Source of the DNA: an uncultured Bacteroidales bacterium
GTDB lineage: Bacteria; Bacteroidota; Bacteroidia; Bacteroidales; UBA932
Reading direction: 5' to 3'
Assembly: GCA_944323825.1 (NCBI GenBank)
Contig: CALUTY010000016.1
Location: 1 to 64,000 of the forward strand
Length of the DNA: 64,000 nucleotides
Within the stretch, counting starts at the first letter, position 1, and each line of letters begins with the position of its first letter. The position numbers and the translations under genes were made by a program. The notes beneath the pieces were generated by a model, which was given only the letters and a program-made list of their open reading frames with translations, had not been told where the DNA came from and did no database searches. This document shows positions 54,558 to 64,000 of the stretch, piece after piece.

Positions 54558-55921
54558 GATACAAGAACATATACTTCATAGGAATCGGAGGCATAGGCAT
54601 GAGCGCCCTTGCAAGGTACTTCAAGCGCAAAGGCTGCAATGTCGCCGGATACGACCGCACCCCTTCGGAGTTGACGCACGAACTGGAGGCGGAAGGGATA
54701 GCCGTCCATTATGAGGACAGGCCGGACCTGATACCGGAAGACAGGGAAAACACCCTCGTCATCTACACCCCTGCCATTCCTCATGACATGAAGGAACTGA
54801 TGACCGTCCAGGCAAACGGCTACAATGTGGTAAAACGCTCCCGTGCCCTCGGTGAAATCGCCCGCGGGCAGAGATGCCTTGCAGTGGCCGGAACACATGG
54901 GAAAACCACCACCAGCACCCTCCTCGCCCATATTTTCCAAGAAAGCGGGGAAGGGTGCTCGGCATTCCTCGGCGGCATATCGAAGAATTACGGCACCAAC
55001 CTCCTCGTCAGTGAAAACGATGTGGTGGTGGCCGAAGCGGACGAATTCGACAGGTCATTCCTCCAGCTTCATCCGGAAATCGCGGCAGTCACTGCAATGG
55101 ACGCCGACCACCTCGACATATATTCCGATGTGGAGCATGTGCGGCAGGCATTCAGGGAATTCGCCTCGCAGGTGACCGGCACCCTCATAACCAAGCCGGG
55201 ACTTGACATCACCGGCAGGGACACCAAGGCAAGGATTCTCCGCTATTCATTCCGCGAACCCTGCGACTTCTACGCCAGCAACCTAAGCAAGGATACGACA
55301 GGGCATTTCACCTTCGACCTCAACTGGCCGGACGGGGTGATACGCGGATGCCGCTGCGGCATCCCCGGCTGGGTAAATGTGGAGAACAGCATTGCAGCAG
55401 CAGCCATAGCCCTCACATACGGGATTGCCCCGGAAAAGGTGAAGGCAGCCATAGGCACATACATGGGAGTGAAAAGGAGATTCGACGTGCACCTGAACGT
55501 GCCCGGATGCACATACATAGACGACTATGCCCACCATCCGAAAGAACTGGCAGCCGCGATAAGCTCCATCAGGGACATTTTCCCTTCCAGAAAACTCACG
55601 GCAGTGTTCCAGCCGCATCTCTATACGAGGACAAGGGATTTCGCGGACGGATTTGCAGAGGCACTCAGCCATGTGGACAAGCTGATTCTCCTCGACATAT
55701 ACCCTGCAAGGGAGGAACCGATACCGGGAGTGACATCGGAAATCATATTCGACAAGGCTGAGGCCCCGGAAAAGGTGCTGCTGAAGAAAGAGGAGCTGAT
55801 GGATTATCTCGAAAAGGAGCCTGTGGATGTGCTCGTCACATTCGGAGCAGGCAACATAGACAGATTTACAGGGCCGATAACGGCAATGCTTGAAAAACGA
55901 ATCGGTAAAGGACAGGAATGA
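54554..55921 (+). CDS. murC: UDP-N-acetylmuramate--L-alanine ligase
   Basis: A 455-residue Mur ligase with GIGGIGMSAL at the N-terminus, the P-loop GTHGKTTTS near 115-122, and DDYAHHPKE in the C-terminal part. It adds L-alanine to UDP-MurNAc. The gene overlaps murG and ftsQ by four bases each (ATGA), so the three are tightly coupled. Confidence 0.95.
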   Translation: MRYKNIYFIGIGGIGMSALARYFKRKGCNVAGYDRTPSELTHELEAEGIAVHYEDRPDLIPEDRENTLVIYTPAIPHDMKELMTVQANGYNVVKRSRALGEIARGQRCLAVAGTHGKTTTSTLLAHIFQESGEGCSAFLGGISKNYGTNLLVSENDVVVAEADEFDRSFLQLHPEIAAVTAMDADHLDIYSDVEHVRQAFREFASQVTGTLITKPGLDITGRDTKARILRYSFREPCDFYASNLSKDTTGHFTFDLNWPDGVIRGCRCGIPGWVNVENSIAAAAIALTYGIAPEKVKAAIGTYMGVKRRFDVHLNVPGCTYIDDYAHHPKELAAAISSIRDIFPSRKLTAVFQPHLYTRTRDFADGFAEALSHVDKLILLDIYPAREEPIPGVTSEIIFDKAEAPEKVLLKKEELMDYLEKEPVDVLVTFGAGNIDRFTGPITAMLEKRIGKGQE

Positions 55922-56700
55922 AACGGATGGCAAGATACATATCGGCGGCCCTGTTTGCGGGCCTTACCGTAGCCCTTCTTTTCGCCGCCTACACTTCAGA
56001 GGCAGTGAAAAGAAGCCGGGTGACATGCACGGGGATAGAGGTTGTCATTGCCGACAGCCTCAGGAACAGCTTCGTCACCAGGGCCGATGTGCTTGACTGC
56101 CTGAAAAAGGAATACGGGGAATGCACGGGCCGCGCCCTGGACAGCATAGACCTCGTAAAGATAGAAAAGGCCGTGGATGCCCGCAGCGCGGTGAGGAAAA
56201 GCGAGGCCTACCTGACCAAGGACGGAATCCTGCACATAGATGTCACTCAGAGGAAGCCGATGGTGAGGTTCCAGAAGAAGGAAGAAGGATTCTATGCAGA
56301 CGAGGAAGGCTTCCTCTTCCCGCTCCAAAGCACATATACCGCCCATGTCCCTGTCATCGACGGTGCCATTCCGCTCCATGTGGATTCGGGCTACAAGGGA
56401 AGGCCTGAAGATGAAAAGGAAAGGGAATGGACAGACCGCATCACCGGACTCGTCAGATACATGAACAGCAGCGGCATCTGGGCACGGGACATCGTACAGA
56501 TCACTGTCCTCCCCGGCGGCGACCTCATCCTGATACCGCGCGATGGAAAGGAAAAGTTCCTGTTCGGACAGCCGGTGAAGATAGAGGAGAAATTCAGGAA
56601 AATGGAAAAGTACTACACCGGGATAGTCCCTGAAAAGGGCAGGGACTTCTACTCGACAGTCAACCTGAAATACGACAGACAGATAATATGCAGAAACTAA
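55918..56700 (+). CDS. ftsQ: Cell division protein FtsQ
   Basis: A 260-residue bitopic protein: a short cytoplasmic tail, one membrane helix (~9-23), then a periplasmic POTRA-like part (ADVLDCLKKEYGE, AYLTKDGILHIDVTQRKPMV) and the FtsQ domain (VQITVLPGGDLILIP). It links FtsL/FtsB to the division machine. Position between murC and ftsA supports the call because the sequence is weakly conserved. Confidence 0.9.
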   Translation: MKRMARYISAALFAGLTVALLFAAYTSEAVKRSRVTCTGIEVVIADSLRNSFVTRADVLDCLKKEYGECTGRALDSIDLVKIEKAVDARSAVRKSEAYLTKDGILHIDVTQRKPMVRFQKKEEGFYADEEGFLFPLQSTYTAHVPVIDGAIPLHVDSGYKGRPEDEKEREWTDRITGLVRYMNSSGIWARDIVQITVLPGGDLILIPRDGKEKFLFGQPVKIEEKFRKMEKYYTGIVPEKGRDFYSTVNLKYDRQIICRN

Positions 56701-56711
56701 TATAATATATC

Positions 56712-58148
56712 ATGGAAGGAAGACATATTGTCGCAATCGACCTCGGCACATCAAAGACAGCGCTGACCGTTGCGGAGATCAACGGTGACGATGTGCAGAT
56801 AGTATATTACAGGAAAGTCCCTTCAACCGGAATCCGCTACAGCTACATATTCAGCCCCAAGAAGACAGCAGATACAGTCAGGCTCCTTGTGGAAGACGCC
56901 GAAAAGGAACTGAAGATAAAGATACGGAGAGCCGTCGTAGGAATGCCTAAATACAGCGTGAGGCAGGAAGCCAAGTCCGGAAGGGTCGAACGCAATCTTG
57001 AAGAATGCATTTCAGAGGACGAAATCAATGACATGAAAAGGATGGCCATGGACTCCTATCCGCTTGATCATCCGGAGAGTGAGGAACTGTTCGGAGCTGT
57101 GGCACAGTCTTTTTCCAATGGGGACGAGATCGGCCTTGCCGAAAATGACATAATCGGGGTGTCCGGGGAAATCCTTGAGGGAAACTTCAAGCTGTTCATA
57201 GGCAAGAAGAAGAATCTCAGGGACATAGATATCACATTCAAAGGACTCGGGATAGATGTGGTCCAGAAATATTTCACAGCCGAAACCACTGCAAAGGCCG
57301 TTCTGAGGAACTCGGAAATGGAAAACGGCGTGGCCCTCGTGGACTTGGGGGCAGGAGTGACATCGGTGTCGGTATATTACCGGAACATCATGCGGCATTA
57401 TGCAGCCATCCCGTTCGGAGGCAACTCATTGACATCTGACATCAAGACAGAAAGCGGGATAACGGAAGAACTCGCTGAAAACATCAAGAAGGCCTTCGGC
57501 GGATGCATGCCGGACAAGCTGCAGAATCTCAGCGAAAAGACTCTTCATATCAGCAGCGGCTCCGCAGAGGCAAATGTCCAGATACCGGTCAAATATCTCT
57601 CGGAACTCATCACCGCCAGGATGAAGGAAATCATCGAGGCCGTCCTCTATGAAATACAGCAGAGCGGATTTGCGGACAATCTCAGGAGCGGCATAGTGAT
57701 CACCGGAGGAGGGGCAAAGCTCTTGAACTGCGCCAACTACATCAAGGAGCTGTCCGGATATGAAGTGCGCACGGGGGGCTCAAGAAACTTCTTCTCCGCT
57801 GCGGGATATGAAAACATATATGACTATGACGCAGCCATATCCGCAGGTATGATAATGAAAGCCAAGGCGGACAGGGTGCCGGACTGCACGGCAGCGGACA
57901 CGGAGAATCCAGGTGACATTCCAATAGAAATTGAAAATGCGGGCACCGGACCAGAGGCTGCGGAGAAAACGGATGCCCAAGATGCAGAAGACACCGTGTT
58001 CAACCCCAAGCCGGAGCAGACGAAACAGAAAAACAAAAATGAAAAGGGCAACAAAACGAACAGCAAGGATAAACGGACTGATTCCAAGCCCCCTATCATC
58101 CAATGGTTCGGTACCCTGTTTGAAAGCATTGGCAACGAATCTGTCTGA
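56712..58148 (+). CDS. ftsA: Cell division protein FtsA
   Basis: A 478-residue actin-like ATPase. The phosphate-1 motif AIDLGTSKTAL, the 1C-domain region, DLGAGVTSVSVY and ITGGGAKL are present. A low-complexity linker rich in Glu, Lys and Asn is followed by a C-terminal amphipathic helix (PIIQWFGTLFESIG) that tethers FtsZ filaments to the membrane. ftsZ starts 46 bases downstream. Confidence 0.94.
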   Translation: MEGRHIVAIDLGTSKTALTVAEINGDDVQIVYYRKVPSTGIRYSYIFSPKKTADTVRLLVEDAEKELKIKIRRAVVGMPKYSVRQEAKSGRVERNLEECISEDEINDMKRMAMDSYPLDHPESEELFGAVAQSFSNGDEIGLAENDIIGVSGEILEGNFKLFIGKKKNLRDIDITFKGLGIDVVQKYFTAETTAKAVLRNSEMENGVALVDLGAGVTSVSVYYRNIMRHYAAIPFGGNSLTSDIKTESGITEELAENIKKAFGGCMPDKLQNLSEKTLHISSGSAEANVQIPVKYLSELITARMKEIIEAVLYEIQQSGFADNLRSGIVITGGGAKLLNCANYIKELSGYEVRTGGSRNFFSAAGYENIYDYDAAISAGMIMKAKADRVPDCTAADTENPGDIPIEIENAGTGPEAAEKTDAQDAEDTVFNPKPEQTKQKNKNEKGNKTNSKDKRTDSKPPIIQWFGTLFESIGNESV

Positions 58149-58194
58149 AAAATGCCGCTGTCACAATATCACTTCATGAGATGAAATTTCAAAT

Positions 58195-59481
58195 ATGACG
58201 GACATGGAAACCAACGACATACTCGACAACATAAACATACTTCCATCCGACTGGTCCAACGACAATGCCATCATCAAGGTAATCGGAGTGGGAGGAGGAG
58301 GATGCAATGCAGTCTCCTACATGTTCAACCAGAAGATAGAGGGCTGCAGCTTCATAGTCTGCAACACGGATGCCCAGGCTCTCCGGAAAAGCCCGGTTCC
58401 CGTCAAGGTGCAGCTCGGGCAGGGGCTCGGTGCAGGATGTGACCCCATCAAGGGGCGCAATGCCGCCATAGAGGCGCAGGATGAAATCGCAAGGACGGTC
58501 CTGAACACCAACACCCAGATGCTCTTCATCACCGCCGGAATGGGCGGAGGCACAGGCACAGGAGCAGCCCCGGTCATAGCCGAGATGGCACAGAAAAGGG
58601 GAATACTGACAGTCGCCATTGTCACCCTCCCGTTCAAGAATGAGGGCAACGAATCCCTGTCAAAAGCCATTGACGGCATACACGAACTTGAAAAGAGCGT
58701 CGACAGCCTCCTCATCATCAACAACGAGAAACTCTACGAATACTACGGCGACCTGCTCGTGCAGGAAGCATTCCCGAAAGCCGACGAAATCCTTGCCACG
58801 GCAGTACGCGGCATCATAGAGATCATCCAGAAGCCGGGGTATATCAATGTGGACTTCGCCGATGTGAAGACCATGATGAAAAACAGCGGGATGGCCCTGA
58901 TGGGATGCGGCAGCGGCACCGGGGACAACCGCATAGACAATGCCATAAAGGAAGCCCTCGAATCGCCGCTGCTCAATGACTTCGACCTGAAGACCGCCAA
59001 GAATGTGCTCATAAACATCACCATAGGCAAGAACGACAAGGGACTGTCAATGAAGGAGCTAGACACCATCAACAACAAGATCAACGAGTACACCGGCAAC
59101 GCCAACAACTTCAAGCGGGGCATAATCTTCGACGAAGACCCGGCCACCGGCGACAGGATCAACATCACCGTCATTGCCACCGGCTTCAAGATGAGCCAGC
59201 TGAGCGACATCACGGATGTGAGCCTCGGCAACATCATAATGATAGACAAGGACTTCACCTACGACGGAAACGGCATGATGGCAGGAGAGGAAAGGGAGCT
59301 GCCGGAAACCGTCACAAGGAAGGTAGGCCCGACCAACACCACCAACATCAGGAAATTCAGCTTCAAGGACAAGCCTGCCCTCATCATACAACCGGGCCAG
59401 AGCCTCAGCGAGCTGGAAACCGTATCCGCCTATGCCCGTGCCATCCGCCAGATGTCCGAAACTTCCGAAAGCGGCAACTGA
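58195..59481 (+). CDS. ftsZ: Cell division protein FtsZ
   Basis: A 428-residue tubulin-like GTPase. The GTP-binding GGGTGTGAAP motif lies near residues 121-130, with VGGGGCNAV at the N-terminus and the T7 loop NVDFADVK. The short tail ends with ETVSAYARAIRQ, which resembles the FtsA-binding peptide (V-P-A-F/Y-x-R) with Ser in place of Pro, then ten more residues. It forms the division ring and is the last gene of the cluster. Confidence 0.95.
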   Translation: MTDMETNDILDNINILPSDWSNDNAIIKVIGVGGGGCNAVSYMFNQKIEGCSFIVCNTDAQALRKSPVPVKVQLGQGLGAGCDPIKGRNAAIEAQDEIARTVLNTNTQMLFITAGMGGGTGTGAAPVIAEMAQKRGILTVAIVTLPFKNEGNESLSKAIDGIHELEKSVDSLLIINNEKLYEYYGDLLVQEAFPKADEILATAVRGIIEIIQKPGYINVDFADVKTMMKNSGMALMGCGSGTGDNRIDNAIKEALESPLLNDFDLKTAKNVLINITIGKNDKGLSMKELDTINNKINEYTGNANNFKRGIIFDEDPATGDRINITVIATGFKMSQLSDITDVSLGNIIMIDKDFTYDGNGMMAGEERELPETVTRKVGPTNTTNIRKFSFKDKPALIIQPGQSLSELETVSAYARAIRQMSETSESGN

Positions 59482-59516
59482 CGGTATCAACATTGTTTCA
59501 TAAATATCTGAAAACA

Positions 59517-59583
59517 TTTCCGGATTTATGCCGACATTGTCTATCTTTGCAGGTTGACGGCATGTCCGGAAGTTCCGGCATGC
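59517..59583 (+). promoter_or_regulatory. Promoter and leader hairpin of gltX
   Basis: TATCTTTG at 59542-59549 is a consensus -7 box, with TTTC at 59517-59520 as a near-match -33 box. The leader then folds as a hairpin, GCATG-T-CCGGA against TCCGG-CATGC (59560-59583), ending 33 bases before the gltX start. Confidence 0.6.
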
Positions 59584-59616
59584 GGAAAATCTAATGCACC
59601 GCAAGGTGGATATATT

Positions 59617-61272
59617 ATGGAAAGAAGAACAAGAGTAAGATTTGCACCGTCACCTACAGGGCCTCTCCACATGGGCGGGGTCAGGACGGCCCTTTACAAT
59701 TATCTCTATGCCAAGCAGCATGGAGGGGATTTCATCATAAGGATAGAAGACACCGACTCCCAGAGGTTCGTGCCTGGAGCGGAAAAATATATAATCGAAG
59801 CCCTCAACTGGTGCGGCATCATTCCTGATGAAGGGGTGGATGCAGACGGAAATGTGGTGGAAACGCCATCCGAAAAGCATCCGCACGCCCCGTACAGGCA
59901 GTCACAGCGCCGAGGCATATACAGGAAATACGCCGAGGAACTGGTCGAAAAGGGATTTGCCTACTACGCTTTCGACACTGCGGAGGAGCTTGCATCCAAA
60001 AGGGCTGAAATGGAGGCGGAGAAAAAGACCTTCATATACAATCATATCACAAGAAAATCCCTGCGGAACTCCCTTTCCATGCCGGAAAGCGAATGGAGGC
60101 CGCTGCTGGATACGCATACAGACTGGACCATCAGGTTCAAGATGCCCGAAAACAGGGTCGTGAAGATGGACGACCTCATCAGAGGACACATAGAGGTCAA
60201 TACCGACACGCTTGACGACAAGGTGCTCTGGAAAAGGGCAGACGAACTCCCTACCTACCACCTTGCCAACATCGTGGATGACCACCTCATGGAAATCACC
60301 GAAGTCATCAGAGGCGAGGAATGGCTTCCTTCCCTCCCCCTCCACTACCTCCTGTACGAAGCATTCGGATGGCAGGACAGCCAGCCGAGATTCGCCCACC
60401 TCTCCCTGCTTCTGAAACCGGACGGGAAAGGCAAGCTCAGCAAGAGGGACGGGGACAGGCTCGGCTTCCCGGTTTTCCCGCTGAAATGGACAAATGCCGA
60501 GGGAGAAGTTTCCAGAGGCTACCGAGAGGACGGGTATTTCCCTGAAGCATTCGTGAACATGCTTGCAATGCTCGGCTGGAACCCCGGCGATGACAGGGAG
60601 CTCTTCACCATGGACGAGCTTATCCAGGCATTTTCCCTTGAAAGGGTCATCAAGTCAGGTGCCCGCTTCAATCCGGACAAGGCCAGATGGTATAACAAGG
60701 AATACCTGCGCACAAAGAGCGACGACGAACTCACGGACCTCTTCATTCCAGTGCTTGAAAGCCACGGGATGCAGGTGGTGGCCTGCCCGAAATGTGCCAT
60801 CACTGCAGGAGCGGAACTCACCCCTCAGGGGGCGGACTTCAAGAACCATATCTTCACAAGGGAATATGTGGAGAAGATTGTATGCCACATAAAGGAAAGG
60901 GCGACATTCGTGGCCGACTTCTGGGACATAGCCTCATACCTTTTCGTGGCCCCTGCATCATTTGCAGAGAAGGATGCCGCAAAATTCTGGAAAGAAGAAA
61001 ACTACAGCCTTGCCTTCCAGGCCGCTGAATTCATAGAAAACTTCGATGCCGGCAACAAGGTCGGCCCTGAATTCACAAAGGAACAGCTGGAAGGACCTCT
61101 TGAGGAATACATCAGGAACAACGGATGGCCTATGGGCAAGGTGATGAACTGTCTGAGACTGGCCCTTGTCGGAGCATCAAGCGGACTCGGCATCGCCGAC
61201 ATAGTGTCAATCATCGGCAAGAAGGAACTTGCTTCAAGAATGGAATTCATCAAAAACACTCTCGGAAAATGA
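59617..61272 (+). CDS. gltX: Glutamyl-tRNA synthetase
   Basis: The ATG at 59617 gives 551 residues; longer frames run into the leader. The class I HIGH motif reads HMGG (PSPTGPLHMGG) and the KMSKS motif reads KLSKRDG near residue 272. It charges tRNA-Glu in the cytoplasm. The protein is longer than the ~470-residue enterobacterial enzyme, as is common in Bacteroidota. The next gene overlaps its stop codon (ATGA). Confidence 0.94.
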   Translation: MERRTRVRFAPSPTGPLHMGGVRTALYNYLYAKQHGGDFIIRIEDTDSQRFVPGAEKYIIEALNWCGIIPDEGVDADGNVVETPSEKHPHAPYRQSQRRGIYRKYAEELVEKGFAYYAFDTAEELASKRAEMEAEKKTFIYNHITRKSLRNSLSMPESEWRPLLDTHTDWTIRFKMPENRVVKMDDLIRGHIEVNTDTLDDKVLWKRADELPTYHLANIVDDHLMEITEVIRGEEWLPSLPLHYLLYEAFGWQDSQPRFAHLSLLLKPDGKGKLSKRDGDRLGFPVFPLKWTNAEGEVSRGYREDGYFPEAFVNMLAMLGWNPGDDRELFTMDELIQAFSLERVIKSGARFNPDKARWYNKEYLRTKSDDELTDLFIPVLESHGMQVVACPKCAITAGAELTPQGADFKNHIFTREYVEKIVCHIKERATFVADFWDIASYLFVAPASFAEKDAAKFWKEENYSLAFQAAEFIENFDAGNKVGPEFTKEQLEGPLEEYIRNNGWPMGKVMNCLRLALVGASSGLGIADIVSIIGKKELASRMEFIKNTLGK

Positions 61273-61574
61273 GTTTCTTCAAGAACGGAAAGGAAAACGG
61301 CCGGACCCGGGGCACAGGCTCCGGGAACGGTTCTGCCACAAACAGCAGCGGCAATGCGGACGGGAGACCAAAAGGGAAGTTCTCCTGGATGCAGATGGTG
61401 TACCTGATCATCGCCATGCTTGCAATGGGCATAGCCTCAATCTATGTAACCAGGATAATAGACGGCGACAGTGACCATTTCGACTGGATCATGACCATCG
61501 CCCTGATGCTCATCGGCGTAAGCAACGCCCTGCAGTTCTTCTACTCAAGACGGAATGACGCCCGAAGAAGATAA
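61269..61574 (+). CDS. Small membrane protein coupled to gltX
   Basis: The ATG at 61269 overlaps the gltX TGA and gives 101 residues. A Gly/Asn/Ser-rich N-terminus of ~40 residues is followed by two membrane helices (~41-60, MQMVYLIIAMLAMGIASIYV, and ~68-88, FDWIMTIALMLIGVSNALQFF). No family is recognised and nothing in the context reveals a function beyond co-expression with gltX. Confidence 0.75.
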   Translation: MSFFKNGKENGRTRGTGSGNGSATNSSGNADGRPKGKFSWMQMVYLIIAMLAMGIASIYVTRIIDGDSDHFDWIMTIALMLIGVSNALQFFYSRRNDARRR

Positions 61575-61599
61575 TTTTTTTTGAAATCATTAAGACAAA

Positions 61600-62031
61600 A
61601 TGAAGATAGGGATTTGCAGCGACCATGCGGGGTTCGCATACAAGACAAGGCTCATAGAGGCACTTGAACGGAAAGGATATGATATGGTGGACTTCGGTAC
61701 ACATTCCGAGGAAAGCATGGACTATCCGGATGTGGCGCACCCGCTGGCAGAGGCGGTGGAAAACCGCACGGTGGACTGCGGCATCGCGATGTGCGGCACG
61801 GGCAACGGCATGGCCATGACCCTCAACAAGCATCAGGGAATCCGCGCCGGACTTGCATGGAACAGGGAAATCGGAGAACTGGTCAAAAGACACAACAATG
61901 CGAATGTACTGGTGATGCCGGCCAGGTTCATTGCCTTTGAAGAAGTGCTTGTAATCACCGAGGCATGGCTTGACACACCTTTCGAAGGCGGACGCCACCA
62001 GAAAAGGATTGAGAAGATACCTGTAAAATAA
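61600..62031 (+). CDS. rpiB: Ribose 5-phosphate isomerase B
   Basis: A 143-residue RpiB/LacAB sugar isomerase. SDHAGFAYK at the N-terminus, YPDVAHPLA and CGTGNGMAM are the family motifs; the Cys in CGTGNG is the catalytic base in RpiB enzymes. It interconverts ribose 5-phosphate and ribulose 5-phosphate in the pentose phosphate pathway. It lies 25 bases after the small membrane gene and 26 before truB. Confidence 0.93.
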   Translation: MKIGICSDHAGFAYKTRLIEALERKGYDMVDFGTHSEESMDYPDVAHPLAEAVENRTVDCGIAMCGTGNGMAMTLNKHQGIRAGLAWNREIGELVKRHNNANVLVMPARFIAFEEVLVITEAWLDTPFEGGRHQKRIEKIPVK

Positions 62032-62057
62032 ACCATCCTCAGGCATACGGGGACAAA

Positions 62058-63080
62058 ATGCAGCAGAAGACAGAAATGGCACCGCCGCTGATTGCGGACA
62101 GGGAATTTTTGGAGAGGGCAGGCCGGAATGAAGCCTGTCCCCTCTTGTCTGATGACATCAACGACTATCCGGGAGGCATAATAATACCGGTGGACAAGCC
62201 CTACAGATGGACATCGGCAGATGTGATCCGCAAGGTCAAGTTCGCGGCCACAAGGCATTTCCACAAGAAAAACCTGAAAGTCGGCCATGCCGGGACGCTT
62301 GATCCGCTTGCCACAGGAGTGCTTCTGGTCTGCATAGGCAAGGCAACAAGGCTGGCGGAACTGCTTCAGAGCCATGACAAGGAATATGTGGCAGGCATAA
62401 CCTTCGGCGCCACCACCCCGTCGTACGACCTTGAAAAGGAAATCGACAGGCTTTTTCCTCACGAGCATATCACAAGGGAATCATTGGCAGAAGTCCTGCC
62501 GGGATTCCTTGGCGAGCAGGAACAGATCGCCCCCCTGTTCTCGGCAAAGTCCGTAGACGGAGTAAGGGCATACGAACTGGCAAGGAAACTGTACAAGAAA
62601 GAGGCTGACAAGGGAGGCATGTTCGACAAGGCCGCATCAGACCTCATCAGGACATCAAGAATCACAATATCCGACATTGAACTGCTCGGCTTCCATCCAG
62701 GAGGGAAAGAGGCTGAATGCGCCCCTGCCTTCACGGATAAAACCGGAAGCAATGACAGTAAAGTGCCCGATGAGGATAATGATACCGTATCATCCGGGGA
62801 CAAGGCTGCAGCCGCCGACAGACGGAGCCTGCGGATAAATGTGACAGACAATTCACACCTCGGACTTCCGGAAGCCGTCATCAGGATAGGATGCAGCAAA
62901 GGCACCTACATCCGGGCATTTGCCCGTGACCTCGGCGAAGCCCTTCAAAGCGGGGCCCATCTGAGCTCGCTCCGCCGCAGCCGCAGCGGCCGCTTCCGCG
63001 TGGAAGACTCGCTCGACATCGGAAGCGCCGCACAACTTTTCAGCAGTCCGCAGCAAAGGCCCTTAAAAGACAGGATATGA
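62058..63080 (+). CDS. truB: tRNA pseudouridine(55) synthase
   Basis: The product is 340 residues. The catalytic motif is GHAGTLDPLATGVL with Asp82; the KVGHAG and KGTYIRAFARDLG segments are also typical. It makes pseudouridine 55 in the T loop of tRNAs. Compared with the usual 230-310 residues it has a ~40-residue N-terminal extension and a hydrophilic insertion at about 216-258, rich in Asp, Ser and Ala, between two core strands. The stop codon overlaps the next gene (ATGA). Confidence 0.92.
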   Translation: MQQKTEMAPPLIADREFLERAGRNEACPLLSDDINDYPGGIIIPVDKPYRWTSADVIRKVKFAATRHFHKKNLKVGHAGTLDPLATGVLLVCIGKATRLAELLQSHDKEYVAGITFGATTPSYDLEKEIDRLFPHEHITRESLAEVLPGFLGEQEQIAPLFSAKSVDGVRAYELARKLYKKEADKGGMFDKAASDLIRTSRITISDIELLGFHPGGKEAECAPAFTDKTGSNDSKVPDEDNDTVSSGDKAAAADRRSLRINVTDNSHLGLPEAVIRIGCSKGTYIRAFARDLGEALQSGAHLSSLRRSRSGRFRVEDSLDIGSAAQLFSSPQQRPLKDRI

Positions 63081-64000
63081 CAAAGTCACTGAACTATTCA
63101 TACGGGCACATCTGGAGGGTGGCCTATCCCATTCTGGTCAGCCTCATCATGGAGCAGCTGCTCGGCATGACAGATACGGCATTCCTCGGCAGGGTCGGGG
63201 AAGTGGAACTTGCCGCCTCTGCCATAGCCGGAGTCTACTGCCTTGCAATATTCGTCACCGGATTCGGTTTCGGAATCGGCTCACAGATCATCATAGCCAG
63301 ACGCAACGGGGAAGGGAACTACAGGGAAACCGGCAACATATTCTGGCACGGAGTATATTTCCTCACGGGACTTGCCGCAGTGGTGATCATCTTTTCCGAA
63401 CTGTTCTCACCCTGGATACTCGGGCATCTGATCGAATCGGATGAAATAGTTGCTGCAGCAATGAGCTATGTAAGATGGAGGCTTGTAGGCTTCATATTCG
63501 CATTCGTGACCGTGATGTTCAGGGCATTCTATGTGGGCACCACACAGACCAGGACCCTCACCCTGAACTCCATCGTGATGGTGCTTGCGAACATCCTCTT
63601 CAACTGGATACTCGTATTCGGCAAACTCGGATTCCCTGCCCTCGGAATAGCCGGTTCAGCCATAGGCACGGCCCTTGCGGAACTCGTTTCACTCATATTC
63701 TTCACTGTCTACACCATAACGAAAACCGACTGTGAAAAATACGGTCTGAACAGAAGGATACGGTTCAGCTGGAAGAAGCTCAAGGACATACTTTCAATAT
63801 CCGTATGGACGATGGTGCAGAACTTTTTCTCCGTGTCCACATGGTTCATCTTCTTCATGTTCGTGGAACACCTCGGAGAAAGGTCCCTTGCCATCTCCAA
63901 CCTCATCCGCAGCATATCGGGCTTCCTCTGGGTATTCGTATCCGCTTTCGCCTCCACATGCAGTTCGCTCGTCAGCAACCTCATAGGGGAAGGCCACACC
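63077..64000 (+). CDS. MATE family efflux transporter, cut by the window edge
   Basis: The ATG at 63077 overlaps the truB TGA and the frame is open to the right edge, so at least 308 residues are seen and the C-terminus is missing. The translation has many membrane helices and MATE-type segments such as YPILVSLIMEQLLGMTDTAF and GAFLGRVGE-like early loops (FLGRVGEVELAAS), then AFYVGTTQTRTLTLNSIVM. MATE proteins export drugs or metabolites using Na or H gradients. The substrate is unknown. Confidence 0.87.
   Translation, partial: MTKSLNYSYGHIWRVAYPILVSLIMEQLLGMTDTAFLGRVGEVELAASAIAGVYCLAIFVTGFGFGIGSQIIIARRNGEGNYRETGNIFWHGVYFLTGLAAVVIIFSELFSPWILGHLIESDEIVAAAMSYVRWRLVGFIFAFVTVMFRAFYVGTTQTRTLTLNSIVMVLANILFNWILVFGKLGFPALGIAGSAIGTALAELVSLIFFTVYTITKTDCEKYGLNRRIRFSWKKLKDILSISVWTMVQNFFSVSTWFIFFMFVEHLGERSLAISNLIRSISGFLWVFVSAFASTCSSLVSNLIGEGHT

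Overview
The window looks like chromosomal DNA of a Bacteroidales bacterium; the genus cannot be named from sequence alone. The evidence is a SusC/SusD pair, a NigD-like lipoprotein, a sigma-54 gene next to SPOR and LEA14-like genes, a complete mraZ-to-ftsZ cluster with Bacteroidota-type FtsL and MraY, and several promoters of the Bacteroidota type (TTTG, 19-21 bases, TAnnTTTG), for example before tRNA-His, the SusC gene and upp.

Positions 1 to about 16100 are accessory DNA, probably part of an integrative element that continues past the left edge. A tyrosine recombinase sits at its right end (14344-15717). Inside are a replication module (HTH protein, RepA-like ATPase, zinc-finger/toprim-like primase), a Schlafen/AlbA_2 ATPase coupled to an unknown protein, a RhuM protein, and a six-gene operon resembling the LlaJI restriction-modification family. 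That operon encodes two m5C methyltransferases, a separate B3-like protein, an McrB-like AAA+ protein with a possible EVE-like N-terminus, a LlaJI/McrC-type nuclease, and a small unknown protein. The free-standing B3-like gene and the extra small gene are the most novel-looking features. A nested-hairpin element flanked by a 9-base direct repeat (15927-16137), a RelB/PIN toxin-antitoxin pair and a broken RepA-like ATPase fragment (17276-17411) suggest a repeatedly used insertion hotspot.

Positions 17400-43600 are mostly core genes: sbcDC, tRNA-His, an orphan SusCD pair with a TPR/HTH membrane regulator, a divergent carboxyltransferase whose biotinyl-like domain lacks the biotin lysine, radC, an ECF sigma factor with a membrane protein that joins an anti-sigma-like N-terminus to an outer-membrane barrel, a NigD-like lipoprotein, upp, an LEA14-SPOR-rpoN operon, miaB-cls, and an M23 peptidase.

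Positions 43649-59481 hold the division and cell-wall cluster: mraZ, rsmH, ftsL, ftsI, murE, mraY, murD, ftsW, murG, murC, ftsQ, ftsA, ftsZ, all on the plus strand. Four TGGAA repeats at exact 10-base spacing precede mraZ. The window ends with gltX, a small membrane protein, rpiB, truB and a MATE transporter cut by the right edge.
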